Origin: Strongyloides papillosus
Taxonomy: Eukaryota; Nematoda; Chromadorea; Rhabditida; Strongyloididae
Assembly: GCA_005656395.1 (NCBI GenBank)
Contig: SRSI01000050.1
Span: 1,426,001 to 1,490,000 of the forward strand
Length of the DNA: 64,000 nt
Direction of reading: 5' to 3'
The notes under the pieces were generated by a model, which was given only the letters and a program-made list of their open reading frames with translations, did not search any database and had not been told where the DNA came from. Both the position numbers and the translations under genes were made by a program. Shown one piece after another: positions 46,647-58,328 of the stretch (positions within the stretch are counted from its first letter, which is position 1; every line of letters starts with the position of its first letter).

Positions 46647-48716
46647 TTAAAGGTCAGTATCAAACCAAGAGTTGGTGGTATTGTTCTCATGTTTTATATC
46701 CGTGATACTGGAACTGTGGTACATTTCGTTGAATAGTTCGGGTTCCAAACCATCGTGGGCCCACCCACCGTAGTCGGAGCCTGGAGCTGGTGGTGGAATC
46801 ATACTTGATGACATGTTGTGTTGTTCGTAGTTTCTGTAGTTTTGGTAGTCTCCAGCCTCGATTTCTATATTTTTTAGGACACCATATGCGTATGTTGAGA
46901 CGGACTTGTGTCTTGATTTTAGTGCTTCTCTGAATACTCTCATAGGTCCGATACGTTCCACGATACGAGCACCCTCTGGTGATTTAGATAATTGATAAAA
47001 CAATCCCATTAATTCGCGCATCATTAAATCATCGTCATTGTTATTAATTTGCTCCATTGAAACTAAATCACTTAATAATGACATTATTTGTGGTGATTCC
47101 AGTAAAAATATAGCTACATCCTGATTTGTGGCAAGTTGGTGGAGAGCTGAGACACTACCCTCGACCATCTCCATTTGTGAGACACCATCCTCCATTGATG
47201 TAAAATCCATTCTAAGTTGGATACCAGATCTAGATAAAACCTCAACTGCAATCCCCACAATATTCTCTCCATCTTCAGTAACCTCATTAAGCATTGATTG
47301 TAAATTATCTTGTAACAATGCGCAATTTCTCAGTAACCCCAAAGCAGCCTTAACAATTGGAGCTCTCCTTGTAGCAAGGAGAGATAAAATAATTGGAAAA
47401 GCACCACTAATTCTAATCTCTTTTTGAGCCTCAACAGCCAGAGAGTGTCTAGCCGTGCAATGACGCAAAGTACAAAGGACTGGTTCTGTTACATCCTCAA
47501 TATTAGGGAAACGATTTAAGATTTGTGATAAAAGTTTGACTCCCCCACTAGCGCAAACAGTATGCTTATTATTAACATTGTTACATGTTAGATTAGACAG
47601 TATCCCGGATGCACAAGCTACTATCTCTTCATTGAATGATGTCTCAATTAATGATAATAAGTCTATAATTAGCGCTTTTAAATTGTCTAGGCTTGTAGCA
47701 ACATCAGAGAGATTTCTCATTCCGTTGAGTATTGCTAGTTGTCTTTTGACATCTATGGAATTTTTGACAAGGTGGAAATGAAGAGTTTCTAGAGCGCCTA
47801 GTTGGATGAGGGCTGTTTTTGTTAGTGGACATGTACTGATACTTCTTATTACTCTAATTACGGTAGCGTACAGTTTCGTGTAATTTGTTGGTGTTTTGAG
47901 GATATCAATCAAGGCAACAGGTCCCTGAAGTGATAGGAACAATTGTTTTGTATACGGTCTATCTAGAACAAGGAAGTAAATAGAATCAGCAACTAATGCT
48001 TGTAATTTAACATTTGAAGATCTTAAATGAGGTGTCAAAGCTTCTAGTCCCCCACATGCTAAAATCTCCTGTTTACTACTTTCAAGGAATAAAAGTAAAT
48101 TATGAAGTGTTGTCACAGCATAATGTACAACTTGTTCAATAGGCCATGTTAACATTCTAACTAACTCAGGAATACCGCCAGATCTGAAGATATGCATTCG
48201 TCCTTCCTTGTGGTCACTTATATGACTAATTGCTGCAGCTGTCTCTCTTTTGGTATTACCGTCTTCCGTACCAGCAGCTGCTTCAAGGAGGGCCTTAATT
48301 AATTTCTGGTTTGTTGCAAGGGTAGCAATAAACTTTTCCTCTCTTGATAACAAGTATACCATATGTGCGGCACGGTTTACTACATCAGGATCTCTATCAG
48401 TTAACAAAGCAATTAATTCAGGTATAGCTTTTGTAGTCACTTCAACACCATCTCTAAGGCAAAGTAATTCAATTACTGAATCTTTTAAATATAAGGCGGG
48501 GGTTCCCAATTGAGCAACAAGACTTGTTGTAGGGAGCTCATTCATATCATCATGGTCCTCATACCCTGAATCCATAGAAAATTCAGGGAACATAACCTTC
48601 CTTATCCTATCAGCCCTAATCATATCATACTCATCCATTTCTCCTGTGTAAATATTACTGCAATCAGATGTTAACGTACCATTAAAGTTCAAATATGACA
48701 TTGTAATATCATGCAT
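46647..48716 (-). CDS. hmp-2: Beta-catenin, HMP-2-like armadillo protein
   Basis: A single exon of 689 residues, close to the length I recall for nematode HMP-2. Residues 34-45 (RADRIRKVMFPE) match the alpha-catenin-binding helix of beta-catenin. The armadillo repeats (about 78-620) keep the family signatures FRSGGIPELVRML, VVHYAVTTLHNLLL, LNGMRNLSD and CASGILSNLTCNN. The last six residues, WFDTDL, match the C-terminus of classical beta-catenin, a PDZ-binding end. A partial degron-like DSGYED follows the alpha-catenin site. Role: links cadherin to alpha-catenin at epithelial junctions, with Wnt signalling possible. An acceptor-like ttttag lies 10 bases before the ATG. Confidence 0.93.
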   Translation of the reverse strand: MHDITMSYLNFNGTLTSDCSNIYTGEMDEYDMIRADRIRKVMFPEFSMDSGYEDHDDMNELPTTSLVAQLGTPALYLKDSVIELLCLRDGVEVTTKAIPELIALLTDRDPDVVNRAAHMVYLLSREEKFIATLATNQKLIKALLEAAAGTEDGNTKRETAAAISHISDHKEGRMHIFRSGGIPELVRMLTWPIEQVVHYAVTTLHNLLLFLESSKQEILACGGLEALTPHLRSSNVKLQALVADSIYFLVLDRPYTKQLFLSLQGPVALIDILKTPTNYTKLYATVIRVIRSISTCPLTKTALIQLGALETLHFHLVKNSIDVKRQLAILNGMRNLSDVATSLDNLKALIIDLLSLIETSFNEEIVACASGILSNLTCNNVNNKHTVCASGGVKLLSQILNRFPNIEDVTEPVLCTLRHCTARHSLAVEAQKEIRISGAFPIILSLLATRRAPIVKAALGLLRNCALLQDNLQSMLNEVTEDGENIVGIAVEVLSRSGIQLRMDFTSMEDGVSQMEMVEGSVSALHQLATNQDVAIFLLESPQIMSLLSDLVSMEQINNNDDDLMMRELMGLFYQLSKSPEGARIVERIGPMRVFREALKSRHKSVSTYAYGVLKNIEIEAGDYQNYRNYEQHNMSSSMIPPPAPGSDYGGWAHDGLEPELFNEMYHSSSITDIKHENNTTNSWFDTDL

Positions 48717-51683
48717 CTTATTTATTCTAAAAAAACAAACAGATAAATTACTTGTATGTCCTGTTATTTTTATAATATCACGTGATAATAAATAAATTTC
48801 ATAAATCGTACATTCTTAAGAATAATAAATCATGTATAATACAAAAGTGAAATGTTTACATGTAATTTTAAAATAGTCTAGAGGAAATAACTTTTGATAG
48901 ATAGATGTTTATCTCTTATGACGATTTCCTCATGCTTTATGGTACCAAATTAATATGATATGAAGTTAGGAGAGAGAGAAAAATAGATGTAAATTATTTA
49001 TAATGGCACTATTATGTAGATGTCTAGGATATGTATTTATTGATAAACAACTATTAATGATTTTAAAGGAAATCACAAAACTACTATTACTAATATTCTT
49101 AGTTTTAATTATTCAAATAAATAAGGAGTAAATTAGAGATATGTAAAAGAAAATTTGAATACAATAATCTTCATTGATTATGACATGATTCATACTATAC
49201 ACGTGTGATATTGACCTACATCTTAAGGCGTTTCACTTTTTCATTGCCACACACATTTTTTTTTGTAATATAGTAATAAATATTGAATGGTGAAATATAT
49301 TTTTTACTCAATATTTACTGACCATAGTTAAGACCAAAACGCTTTACTCTCAAAATCTTTACGGTGGGGAGATTTACCAAGAATTTTTAGATTGTTTATA
49401 TCACTCTTCCAAATCAATAAATTAGCGCGCAAGCTGCCATTTTTGGCAGACCTCACTAGAGATTTAAGTATAACGTTCAGTTATATATGTGTTTTATCAG
49501 ACTTATTGTAATGAGAATGCTCTGTAGAAGGTGGACTTAAGAAAGCACAAGAGGTCAACATGTCCCTCTGTGTATCTAGGTCTTCCTCCACTACTAACAT
49601 CATCAGTACAACTTTAGTAGATGCATAGTGAGGAGAGAGTGGTTAGTATAACGTGCGCTTCCGTCGATTTATTACATCGTTTATCAATTTTTGTTTTTTA
49701 CTACTACTGTTACCATGATGACAGAAAGCTGCTTACATGTGTAGTAGTTTTATTTTACTATATTTGTTTTTTTCCTTCAACGACTTACTTAATTTATTTA
49801 AACAGCTTTTATTAATAAAAATATGTTTGGTGGAGATATATGGAAATTTTTAGGAGTATTTTGCATTCGCTCTAGTATTGTTTGGAATCTATCAGAGGTG
49901 TATTGTTAAATATTAATTTATTTTTTTCATCTTTTATAACAGTTTATTACAATTGTTTTTTAAGTAGTCTTGAAATTTTATAATTACTTTATTAGCTATT
50001 TTTTTCATTTATAGAATCTCGAAACAATTAGTTGTAAACCTTTTATCTTCAAAATTAATGCTATGTTTATATAGAAAATAATCAGAAGATGTTATGGTTT
50101 TACTTATTTAGATTTGGAAAGTGAAAGTAATATATTAGTAAGTAACACAAATCTAGAACATATATTAGTCAGAACATATAATTATAAATAAGTTAATAAT
50201 ATATATAAACATGTCCATAGAAAATTCTAAGAACTTACAACACAAATTATATTAACAACAAACGTGTATTGAAAACACCTCCTCCACTATATGATTACCA
50301 CTTCTCATACAGTTTAGCATCTCTTTGTCGATTTTTTATATAAATTTATATACAATTCCATTAATAAATAATCAGTGATTTCTCTCTCTTTCGTGTATAC
50401 TGATATATATGTTATTTCGATCAATTTTTAAGTATATCTTTTAATTTTTTAGATGTGTAAATATGATCATCACAAAGGTGTATCGCGCATAGAATGAATG
50501 CTCTTTCATGTAATATTTTGATAATGAGTTATGTTTATTATCTGTTTTTTGGAAAACACATAAATATTAGTTTAATTAGTTATTTATATTTTGCAACTAA
50601 TTATATCATATATATATATCGTAACTTTCTACTAGTTTCAACTAATTGAATATATAACTGCAACTCAAATATTTTACGTTTGATTTTTTTGTTTCCCTTA
50701 CTAAAATAGTCATCATAAAAAGATTGATATATAAAATAGGAAACCCGTACAATTCACATGACAGAAAAGTTGTTTTTAACTTATCACTCCTATTTTATGT
50801 AAATAAATATTTTTAGATCACTCTATTCTTAAAATATTCTGTAAAATTTTTTTATTCATCATAAATTTAAATATGTTATTTATTACTAATGTTATATATT
50901 TTTCAAATGACAGAAATGATGCGTTTATAGACTCTTTCATAATATTATATTGATAAAAACATGTGATTTATAAATTTTTCAATTTACAAAAAGCGGATTG
51001 CCTATCAACACATATGCTAGTTTGTCCCATTTAAAATAAATCACTGCCCACATGATGGTGTTTTTTTTTGTCACATGAATGGGGAACGATCAAACAACTC
51101 CTTGTAGGGGCTCTTAATTAGTTCTGGAATCTATTTTCTTTATTTAATTATTTTCCTTGCTTTTCTAGTTAGAGAGAAGCCTTTAGGTAATTGAAACCTT
51201 ACAGTTTCTAAGTATATGTAAACACGCTTTATTTTTGAAAGTATTCTTTATTTATCATTTAAAACTTGTAACTTTTATCATTCCAAATCCAATTGTGTCC
51301 ATTTCATCATCAGAAACCCTTCTTAAAAACCTAGAAGAAAACAAAAAAAGCGCCTTTAATTTCCTAGATGTCCCATAACGCAAACATAAACTCTACCCCA
51401 CCATCGTTCTAACATACTAAGAAAAACGATCGCCAGCCATCCTCGTTGTGACAAAAGAGGAAAACTGTCAGTTGTGTGCTTTGTCCTATGACGAGCGATT
51501 TCATTATAATTTTCGTTACAATAAAAATTTAAACGAAGCCATGTTGCATTAGCTGTATATTATTTTATTGTTATTTGTTTACACAAAATAAAATTCGTGA
51601 CTTTAATATTATTTTGTTTTTTCGCTTTGAAATTTTAGATTAAAAATTTTTTTTCAGTTTTTTGTTGTCAGTCTATATTTGCG
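48717..51683. other. Long divergent intergenic region between hmp-2 and UBAP2-like gene
   Basis: Nearly 3 kb without convincing coding sequence, the largest gap in the window. It likely holds promoters and 5' UTR exons of both genes. A short island near 49340-49460 is less AT-rich and includes gcgcgc and a small hairpin (ctgcca, loop, tggcag, 49434-49449). Confidence 0.45.
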
Positions 51684-54302
51684 ATGGGCGCAAAAAACGA
51701 ATTCTCAGATATGAAGTCTAATAAAGGTGTTAGAAACAGAAATAATCAACCTAAAACAATGAAGGAGCTGATTAAAAGTGTAAGTAATGGGGAAATGTAA
51801 TTTTTTTTTATTAGTATGTTTTTGTAGGTTGTTGAAACCGCTGGATGTTCAGATGAACGAGCCGAGGCAGCATTAAAAGACCATCAGATGTGCTTAGAAG
51901 ATGCCATTCTTGAGATTGTCGCCGAAAATGGACAAGAATCATGGGTGGAGAAGAAATCTAAGAAAACTAAAAAACAAGACGTTCAAGAAGAATCAGATGG
52001 GCCTAAATATGATCGATCTAGTAGAGAGAAATTCAATACAGCCGGAACAAATAATAGAGGTTCAAGTCGTCGCGGACGTGGTGGTATGGTAAATGACAGG
52101 GCAACTGGCCGTGAAGATTCTTCCAATATTGATTGGAAAACTGGTAAAGATGTTAATTTTGATACTCAACCATCAGATGAGAACCAGGGTCCTACATCCG
52201 GAACATCAACGACTTTCAGAGGAGGACGTGGCCGTGGTCGTGGATTCTCAGGTCGCGGTGGACGTGGTGGTCCAAGTAACGGAAGGGGCGGTTCCAGAAA
52301 TTATGCAAATAATTTTACAAAAGATAATAACACTGATAACAGTAACGTGGCAGAGGAGAACGAAGAGTTAAATTGGTCTTCCGGCCCTCTTGTTTTTACT
52401 AAGAAAGATGATGAAAAAGCAAAAGAAGATGAGAATGAACCTCTTGGAACGTCGAGTAACAAAAAACTTACTAATGACCCTGTATCTTATTCATCAGTTT
52501 TGAAACCTAAACAAGCTTCTACACAACAACAATATATGACATTCACTGCAAGTAACGTTAAAACAGCACCGACAGCAACATCAACCCAGGGTTCGACACA
52601 AGCAACACCTAGTAGTTCTTTACCAAACAAGGCAGGAACCTTATCATTTGCACAAGTACTGGCCTCAAAACCTAAAATGCCACAAACGTGTAAAGATAAG
52701 AATGTTGATCAATGTAAACATACTGACAAGTTACCTAGTGAATCTGATAACTTAAAGATCTCAAATAAAAACGTTTATGATGATAGTCTTGCGCCTGTGA
52801 ATAATCTAGATAAACAACATGAATCACATCGAAAGGATGTCTCGCCAATAATATCACCCAAGACGACAGGAATGATGGATGACGGAGTCGTTACAACTTC
52901 TGGACATCAACAACAAGCTCACGCATGGACGAATCAACTTAAGAAAGATCTTGGAATTCCAGGTCAGGCCTCAAGTACGATTAAGTCTCCTAAGACTCAG
53001 AAGACGCTCGAATATGTAAATGAAACAGCTACTGGTAATATTTATGGCGGACAATTTGAAGCTTTTAATAGTAACGATACACCTAAGAATGTCAATGATT
53101 CTGTTTTGTCACGACGACACATTCAACAGGATGTTGGAGGTAATAGTAGTCAAGTTGGTGTAGATAGTAATCCTCAGAAACAAGGAAATTTGTCTTCTAA
53201 TACTTATTCAAATAACATCCATCAACAAACAGTATCTCATCGTGCACCAACGGCATTGTCGTATGTTGACACCTCAACGATGAGTTTCCCACCAAATGAG
53301 AGATCTCTTTCTAATTCTAACAAAGCGGTATACGGTACACAACCTGGTAATAGTCAACAACAAGTGCAACAAAACACTCAACAACAACATCAATTGTATA
53401 ATCCTCCAGCTCAACAAGCTTATTCACCGTATTCTAATGTTCCATATTATAACATGAATCTATTTAACCCGGTTTCTTCAATTAGGGCTGACGACCCCCA
53501 ATACACAATGTTTCAGTTCCCTCTTAATATGGCACACCTCGACATAAATTCGCTGACTAATTTGGTGCCACCAATAAACTCCAACTCTGGTGGTCAATCT
53601 GCTCCTCATGCTCAGAACAGTGTTCCTTCTGCCGGACCATCGCATCAAAGGCATAATGATACCAGCAACAGTTTCAATGACTTCCGATCATACACCTCAA
53701 ATATCCCTAACACTACAGCTACATCCGTTGCTCCAGTCACGAATAACGCACAACAAAGAGGTATTGACACTTCAACTAGTGTTGCCCCACCACCTGGTTT
53801 TAACGCCCCACCAGGTAATATAGCGGCAGGAAGTGCAGCATACTTTACTCAACCTAACAACTATCAAAGTCTATTCCAATATCCTCCAGCGGCGTTTCAC
53901 CAACATCAGCAATATCCATTCAATATGATGTTTCCAGGGGGTGGTCCTAAGATGACACCAAATCAAATGGTTGCCCACCAAGTTGAAGAAAGTGCTGACA
54001 TTAGGCTATCGTCTGCCACCACCGGTGGAAATCAACAACCCAAACGCAATGCATACGGTGGACATCATCAGGGACCAGTTGACTATTCATCCAATGTTAA
54101 TGTAAGTAACAATCGTGAAAGAGAACGTGGATCAAACTCGAATGTTGGAGGTCCCGTCCAAAACTCTTACACTTCTCAATCATATAATCAGATGAGAGGA
54201 AACAGTGGCAGTGGAGGCCATCATCAACAGCCACAAAGCCATCAAAATGATAGGATGATGCAACCGAAGACAAATTATAACTCACATCATTGGAATACAT
54301 AG
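51684..54302 (+). CDS. UBAP2/UBAP2L/Lingerer-like UBA and RGG protein
   Basis: Exon 1 is 51684-51779 (32 codons). Intron 51780-51827 is 48 bp. Exon 2 is 51828-54302, giving 856 residues. A UBA-like domain spans about residues 28-70 (VVETAGCSDERAEAALKD, then EDAILEIVAENG), followed by the SWVEKKSKK motif and an RGG box at about 160-185. The rest is a long disordered Gln/Asn/Pro/Ser-rich region with prion-like composition. UBAP2L/Lingerer proteins bind RNA and ribosomes and nucleate stress granules. The N-terminal exon choice rests on the ATG at 51684 and phase-0 splicing. Confidence 0.85.
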
Positions 54303-54564
54303 AACTATATTATACCAAGGTGACTGACTGACACACCCACACACATGTTAATTATTTTTTGAGAGATTCTATTTTTCAAAATTTTCAAAAACATTTTCCA
54401 CACATGTTATATATCGCGCATTGCAGATTATTTTTATCACTTCGCATGGTATTTTCTATGTTAATTATTTTGTATTGAGTAAATTAAAATTAATTATAAT
54501 AATTTAATTGTTGTTTATTTTTTAACTAAAGTATTTTTTATTTACTAAACAAAATAATAATTTA

Positions 54565-55527
54565 TTACCATAAATATGAAGTTAGAGAGGAGAACCATCC
54601 TTTTGATGATGATTGTGCTTTTCTAAGGTCATCATTCGTGATTATACAATTTTCAGGGTTAAATATTTCAACGTGATCATCTAAGTATTGAGGTAAATTG
54701 TTAATTGCATTTTCATCTTGAAGTTGTTCCTTGTAAAATTCAAAGACTTCCGTCTCCCCGTCGGAGGTGTGGACGATCTGTTTGATCATATCAAAACCTA
54801 CAGTCAAGATTTTGGAAGCAACATCCCTTGACTCTACGATTTCCTTTACTCGAACGATACATTTTAAATCATCAGTATCCACTGAGACAGATAATACACC
54901 TTTAAGATTAAGGAGGGCCTTCTCCACCTCGTCTCTTTGATTTTCATTTAACTCATCGAACTGGAAAACTAATTGTTTGGCATCTTTTAGATAAAACATC
55001 TTTCTATTTAGGTTTCTACAGGTGGTGTTACGTTGTAATTTACTTGATTCTAAACGTGACTGAACAACGAGTAGGTATTTTAGAACTTTAGGTGGGAATT
55101 CATATTCTGTCGCAGCAGCCAATTTTGTTTGTAATCCTGGTATTGAAGCAACTTTCCTGGCATTATCAACTTTTTCAGTTAAAATAAGTAATATCTAAAG
55201 AATTTGAATAAAATAATAGAGTTATGTACTCACTTTAGTTAAGTATGTAACAATAGAATGCCTTTTATCATCCATCAAAGTTACCAATATATTATTAAAA
55301 GTATCGTCCTATAAATAATTTTTTACACATCAATTAATTAATAACAGTATATTGAATACCTTCAAAAAGTAAGACATATCATTGGTCTCCTGTAAAATTT
55401 TATAATATGAACGTAAGGTCTTTAGAATCATTCTTTCATCTTCACTTAAATCCGAAGTTTTAATAGTTGTTTTTCTTTTCACTACAACTGTGTTATTATC
55501 CTCCGTATCATTTATCTCCAAACTCAT
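54565..55527 (-). CDS. armc1: Armadillo repeat-containing protein 1 homologue
   Basis: Exon 1 is 55527-55360, exon 2 is 55308-55234 and exon 3 is 55194-54565. Introns of 51 and 39 bp keep phase 0. The product has 290 residues, the size of ARMC1. An N-terminal helical repeat region precedes an HMA-like module (residues around 140-220, with LKGVLSVSVDTDD and CIVRVKE). The C-terminus (GWFSSLTSYLW) resembles the aromatic membrane-targeting end of ARMC1. In mammals ARMC1 associates with the mitochondrial MIB complex. The call is from domain order and the end motif. Confidence 0.8.
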
Positions 55528-55979
55528 TTTTATTGAAAATAACTGTAAAAAAATTATAAATTAATGAATATAGTATAGAATTGTAAAGATTTTAATATAA
55601 AGGTGTATATATTCAATGATCATATGTACAAAACTAATGATATGCAGGAGAAATGATAACGAACTAACGATCAGTCACTTTTGTCCTGTCATTATATATT
55701 AATTTCATCGTAATTAATTATATACATAAACAATACTAAAAACAAACAATTTGAAAACAACGAATTTGTATAATTATAGGAATTCTAAGAGATCTAAAAA
55801 CACGAAAGGGGAAAAATTGTAGAAATGTTATAAATAAATTTGTTGCCTCGCATTTTATTATCTCCATATCTTGCGGGGATAGCAATAATTGTTTGGAGAG
55901 GTATGTCTTGTTAGGAGATACAATATATAGTTTACTGAAATTCTAGATGTATTTATAACTTAATTAATTGGAGTAGAAA
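55528..55979. promoter_or_regulatory. Divergent promoter region between ARMC1 and TAF5
   Basis: 452 bp between divergent starts. No specific element recognised. Confidence 0.4.
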
Positions 55980-57952
55980 ATGTCTTCTAATGAGGTGCTT
56001 CCAGCTAATCCACCATTGGATGAGTTAACATTAACACCAGAAAACTTGCAAAGTATTATTAATTTGTTAAGGAAAAATGGTTTAGTTGTAAGTATAAGTA
56101 TACTATTGTTTAGTTATCTCTAATATGATTGTTGTTTTAGCAAACAGAAGAATCATTAACTAAAGAAGCAGGTCATTTACTAAAGAATCTTGGGGGAGGA
56201 GATGACAGTCAAGATGAAGAGATATACTTAGACAAAGTTTCATCCGAATTCGAGGGTCTCCTAGATCATATCCAAAAAACTCCTGATTATCTAAAAGGAG
56301 ATATAGCTACTCTTATATATCCAATGTTTGTCTATCTATTCATTGATATGATTATGGATGACAAGGTAAATATCAGCGTTTCTTTTTTTGAAAAGTACAA
56401 ATCAAATGTTCCAGAATGGTATCACGAGCAAATATATACTCTCTCAAGAATAAAGTCAAAGATTCAAGCTCAAAATTGTGAACTTGTTAAGATATTGTGT
56501 AATAGTAGATTTACAATTAGAGTTTCTAAACAATGTTTAAAGAATATCGAAAATTTAATGCACTTATTTCCGATGTTGCAAAAAATTGAGAAGGAAAGAT
56601 TGAAGATTGAAAGTTATGATCAGGGACAAAAGCATGCCTCAACACTTGAATGTGAATTAGGTGGTTTTGTGGGCCAATCTGCAACTGGAGAGAAGGGAGA
56701 TAAAAAGTACAAAGTATTATATGGTACACTAAAAGAAGACATAACAGATAGTTTTGCTTCAGACAAAAAGCGCCAAAAAATGAAAGAAGGGAAAGAAAAC
56801 AAGAAGAAAGACAATATAACTCCTGCTGTTGATCGTATTCCATTACCAGCATTGACAGAGAATATGAAGTCTGACAGGAGAGCTGCTCAGAAGGAGTATC
56901 AAAAGAGGTGTAAGTTAGGTAAAGATCAACCGCCTACAATATGTATGTATACATTTTTAAATGGAAGAAAAGGAGTATGTTCTGTTGATATAACAGAAGA
57001 TTCACAAATTGTTGCAGCTGGCCTTTTTGACTCTAGAATTTATGTGACTTCTATTGGTGAAAATGAATTAAAACTAATAAAACCAATCTCTGAGTTGGAG
57101 GAGTTGGATCAAGATGATTTGATAAAAGATGATGATTTATATGATAATGCTCATAGTCAGAAGAATTTTTATATGTATGGTCATAGTGGTCCAGTGTATT
57201 CGGTGAATTTTTCACCTGACAAAAAGTTGTTATTATCAAGTTCTCATGATTGTACTGTTAGGCTATGGTGTTTAGGTATAAGAAAAAATCTCGTTGTATA
57301 CCATACAACAACTCCTGTATATCAGGCACAATTTTGTCAAAGAGGTGGGTATTTTGCTACGGCATGTGCCGGAAATACCGCAATGATTTGGAGTACCGAT
57401 AGACTTCAACCACTAAGAATCTTTGCAGAACCACTATCGGATGTAACATGTATAGATTACCATCCAAATTGCAGTTATTTGATAGGCGGAAGTGATGATA
57501 GATATGTAAGAGTATGGGATATATTAACAGGAGGTTGTGTTAAAACTTTTACTGGACATAAAGGAAGTATAACTGGAGTAAAAGTATCACCTGATGGGAG
57601 GTTTATTGCATCAACTAGTGCAGATGGGACCCTAATTGTATGGGATTTAGCAACAAGTAAAATGATAGCACATCAATCTATAGAACCAAGTAGTACAATG
57701 GGTGCCATAGCATTTTCAAGGGACTCAGAGGTTATAGCAGTTAATTCTCCATATCATGGTATAAGTTTCTATGGAATGGATGCTTTACGTCACTCATTAC
57801 TCAATCCAGCAAATGATACAACTTCAGCAGATCATAGAGTAAATCCAAAAGGTTTCCATTTATATTCATATGCAACAAAAAACACACCAATGTTGGGAAT
57901 TCACTTTACCAGACGAAACTTAGTCATTGGTCTTGGAGCATTTAATCAATAG
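55980..57952 (+). CDS. taf-5: TFIID subunit TAF5
   Basis: Exon 1 is 55980-56087 (36 codons). Intron 56088-56140 is 53 bp. Exon 2 is 56141-57952, giving 639 residues. A LisH motif (LQSIINLLRKNGLVQTEESL) at 24-43 is followed by the NTD2 helical domain (LIYPMFVYLFIDMI) and, after a basic linker, a WD40 propeller from about residue 380. Clear repeats are MYGHSGPVYSVNFSPDKKLL, LQPLRIF, RYVRVWD, CVKTFTGHKGSI and GTLIVWDL. TAF5 is a scaffold of TFIID in RNA polymerase II initiation. The last blades are less conserved than in vertebrates. Confidence 0.93.
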
Positions 57953-58328
57953 TATTTTAATTTTATTCACCAATAATTAAATTATCTTTTTTATTTTATT
58001 GCTTTAAACTTTCAAGAAATTATCTTAATAAAAAGTATATTTTTAGACTTGCAAAATTATCATAGACATAGACATACTTTATATTTTATATCATAAATTT
58101 CCTACATTCTTTTCTCTATCTTTTTTTTAAATTGACAAGTGAAACAAGTGAAATTAAATAACTATTTAGATGTAAAGTACACACCCCCATCCGTCTTTTT
58201 GAGTTTTCCAATATTTTTTAAAATTCCCTTTGCTATATATTACTATATTGTGTAAATATAAATAATATCTTATTTCTAATTTTTCATATTTCAACATTTT
58301 TATTTTAGACATATATTCCGTTAACATA
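57953..58328. other. Intergenic region
   Basis: Contains TAF5 3' sequence (aataaaaag) and an acceptor-like ttttag 20 bp before the dehydratase ATG. No gene. Confidence 0.4.

Noticed and set aside
49621..49815. 64-codon ORF in the large divergent gap
   Set aside because: No conserved pattern; could at most be 5' UTR sequence.
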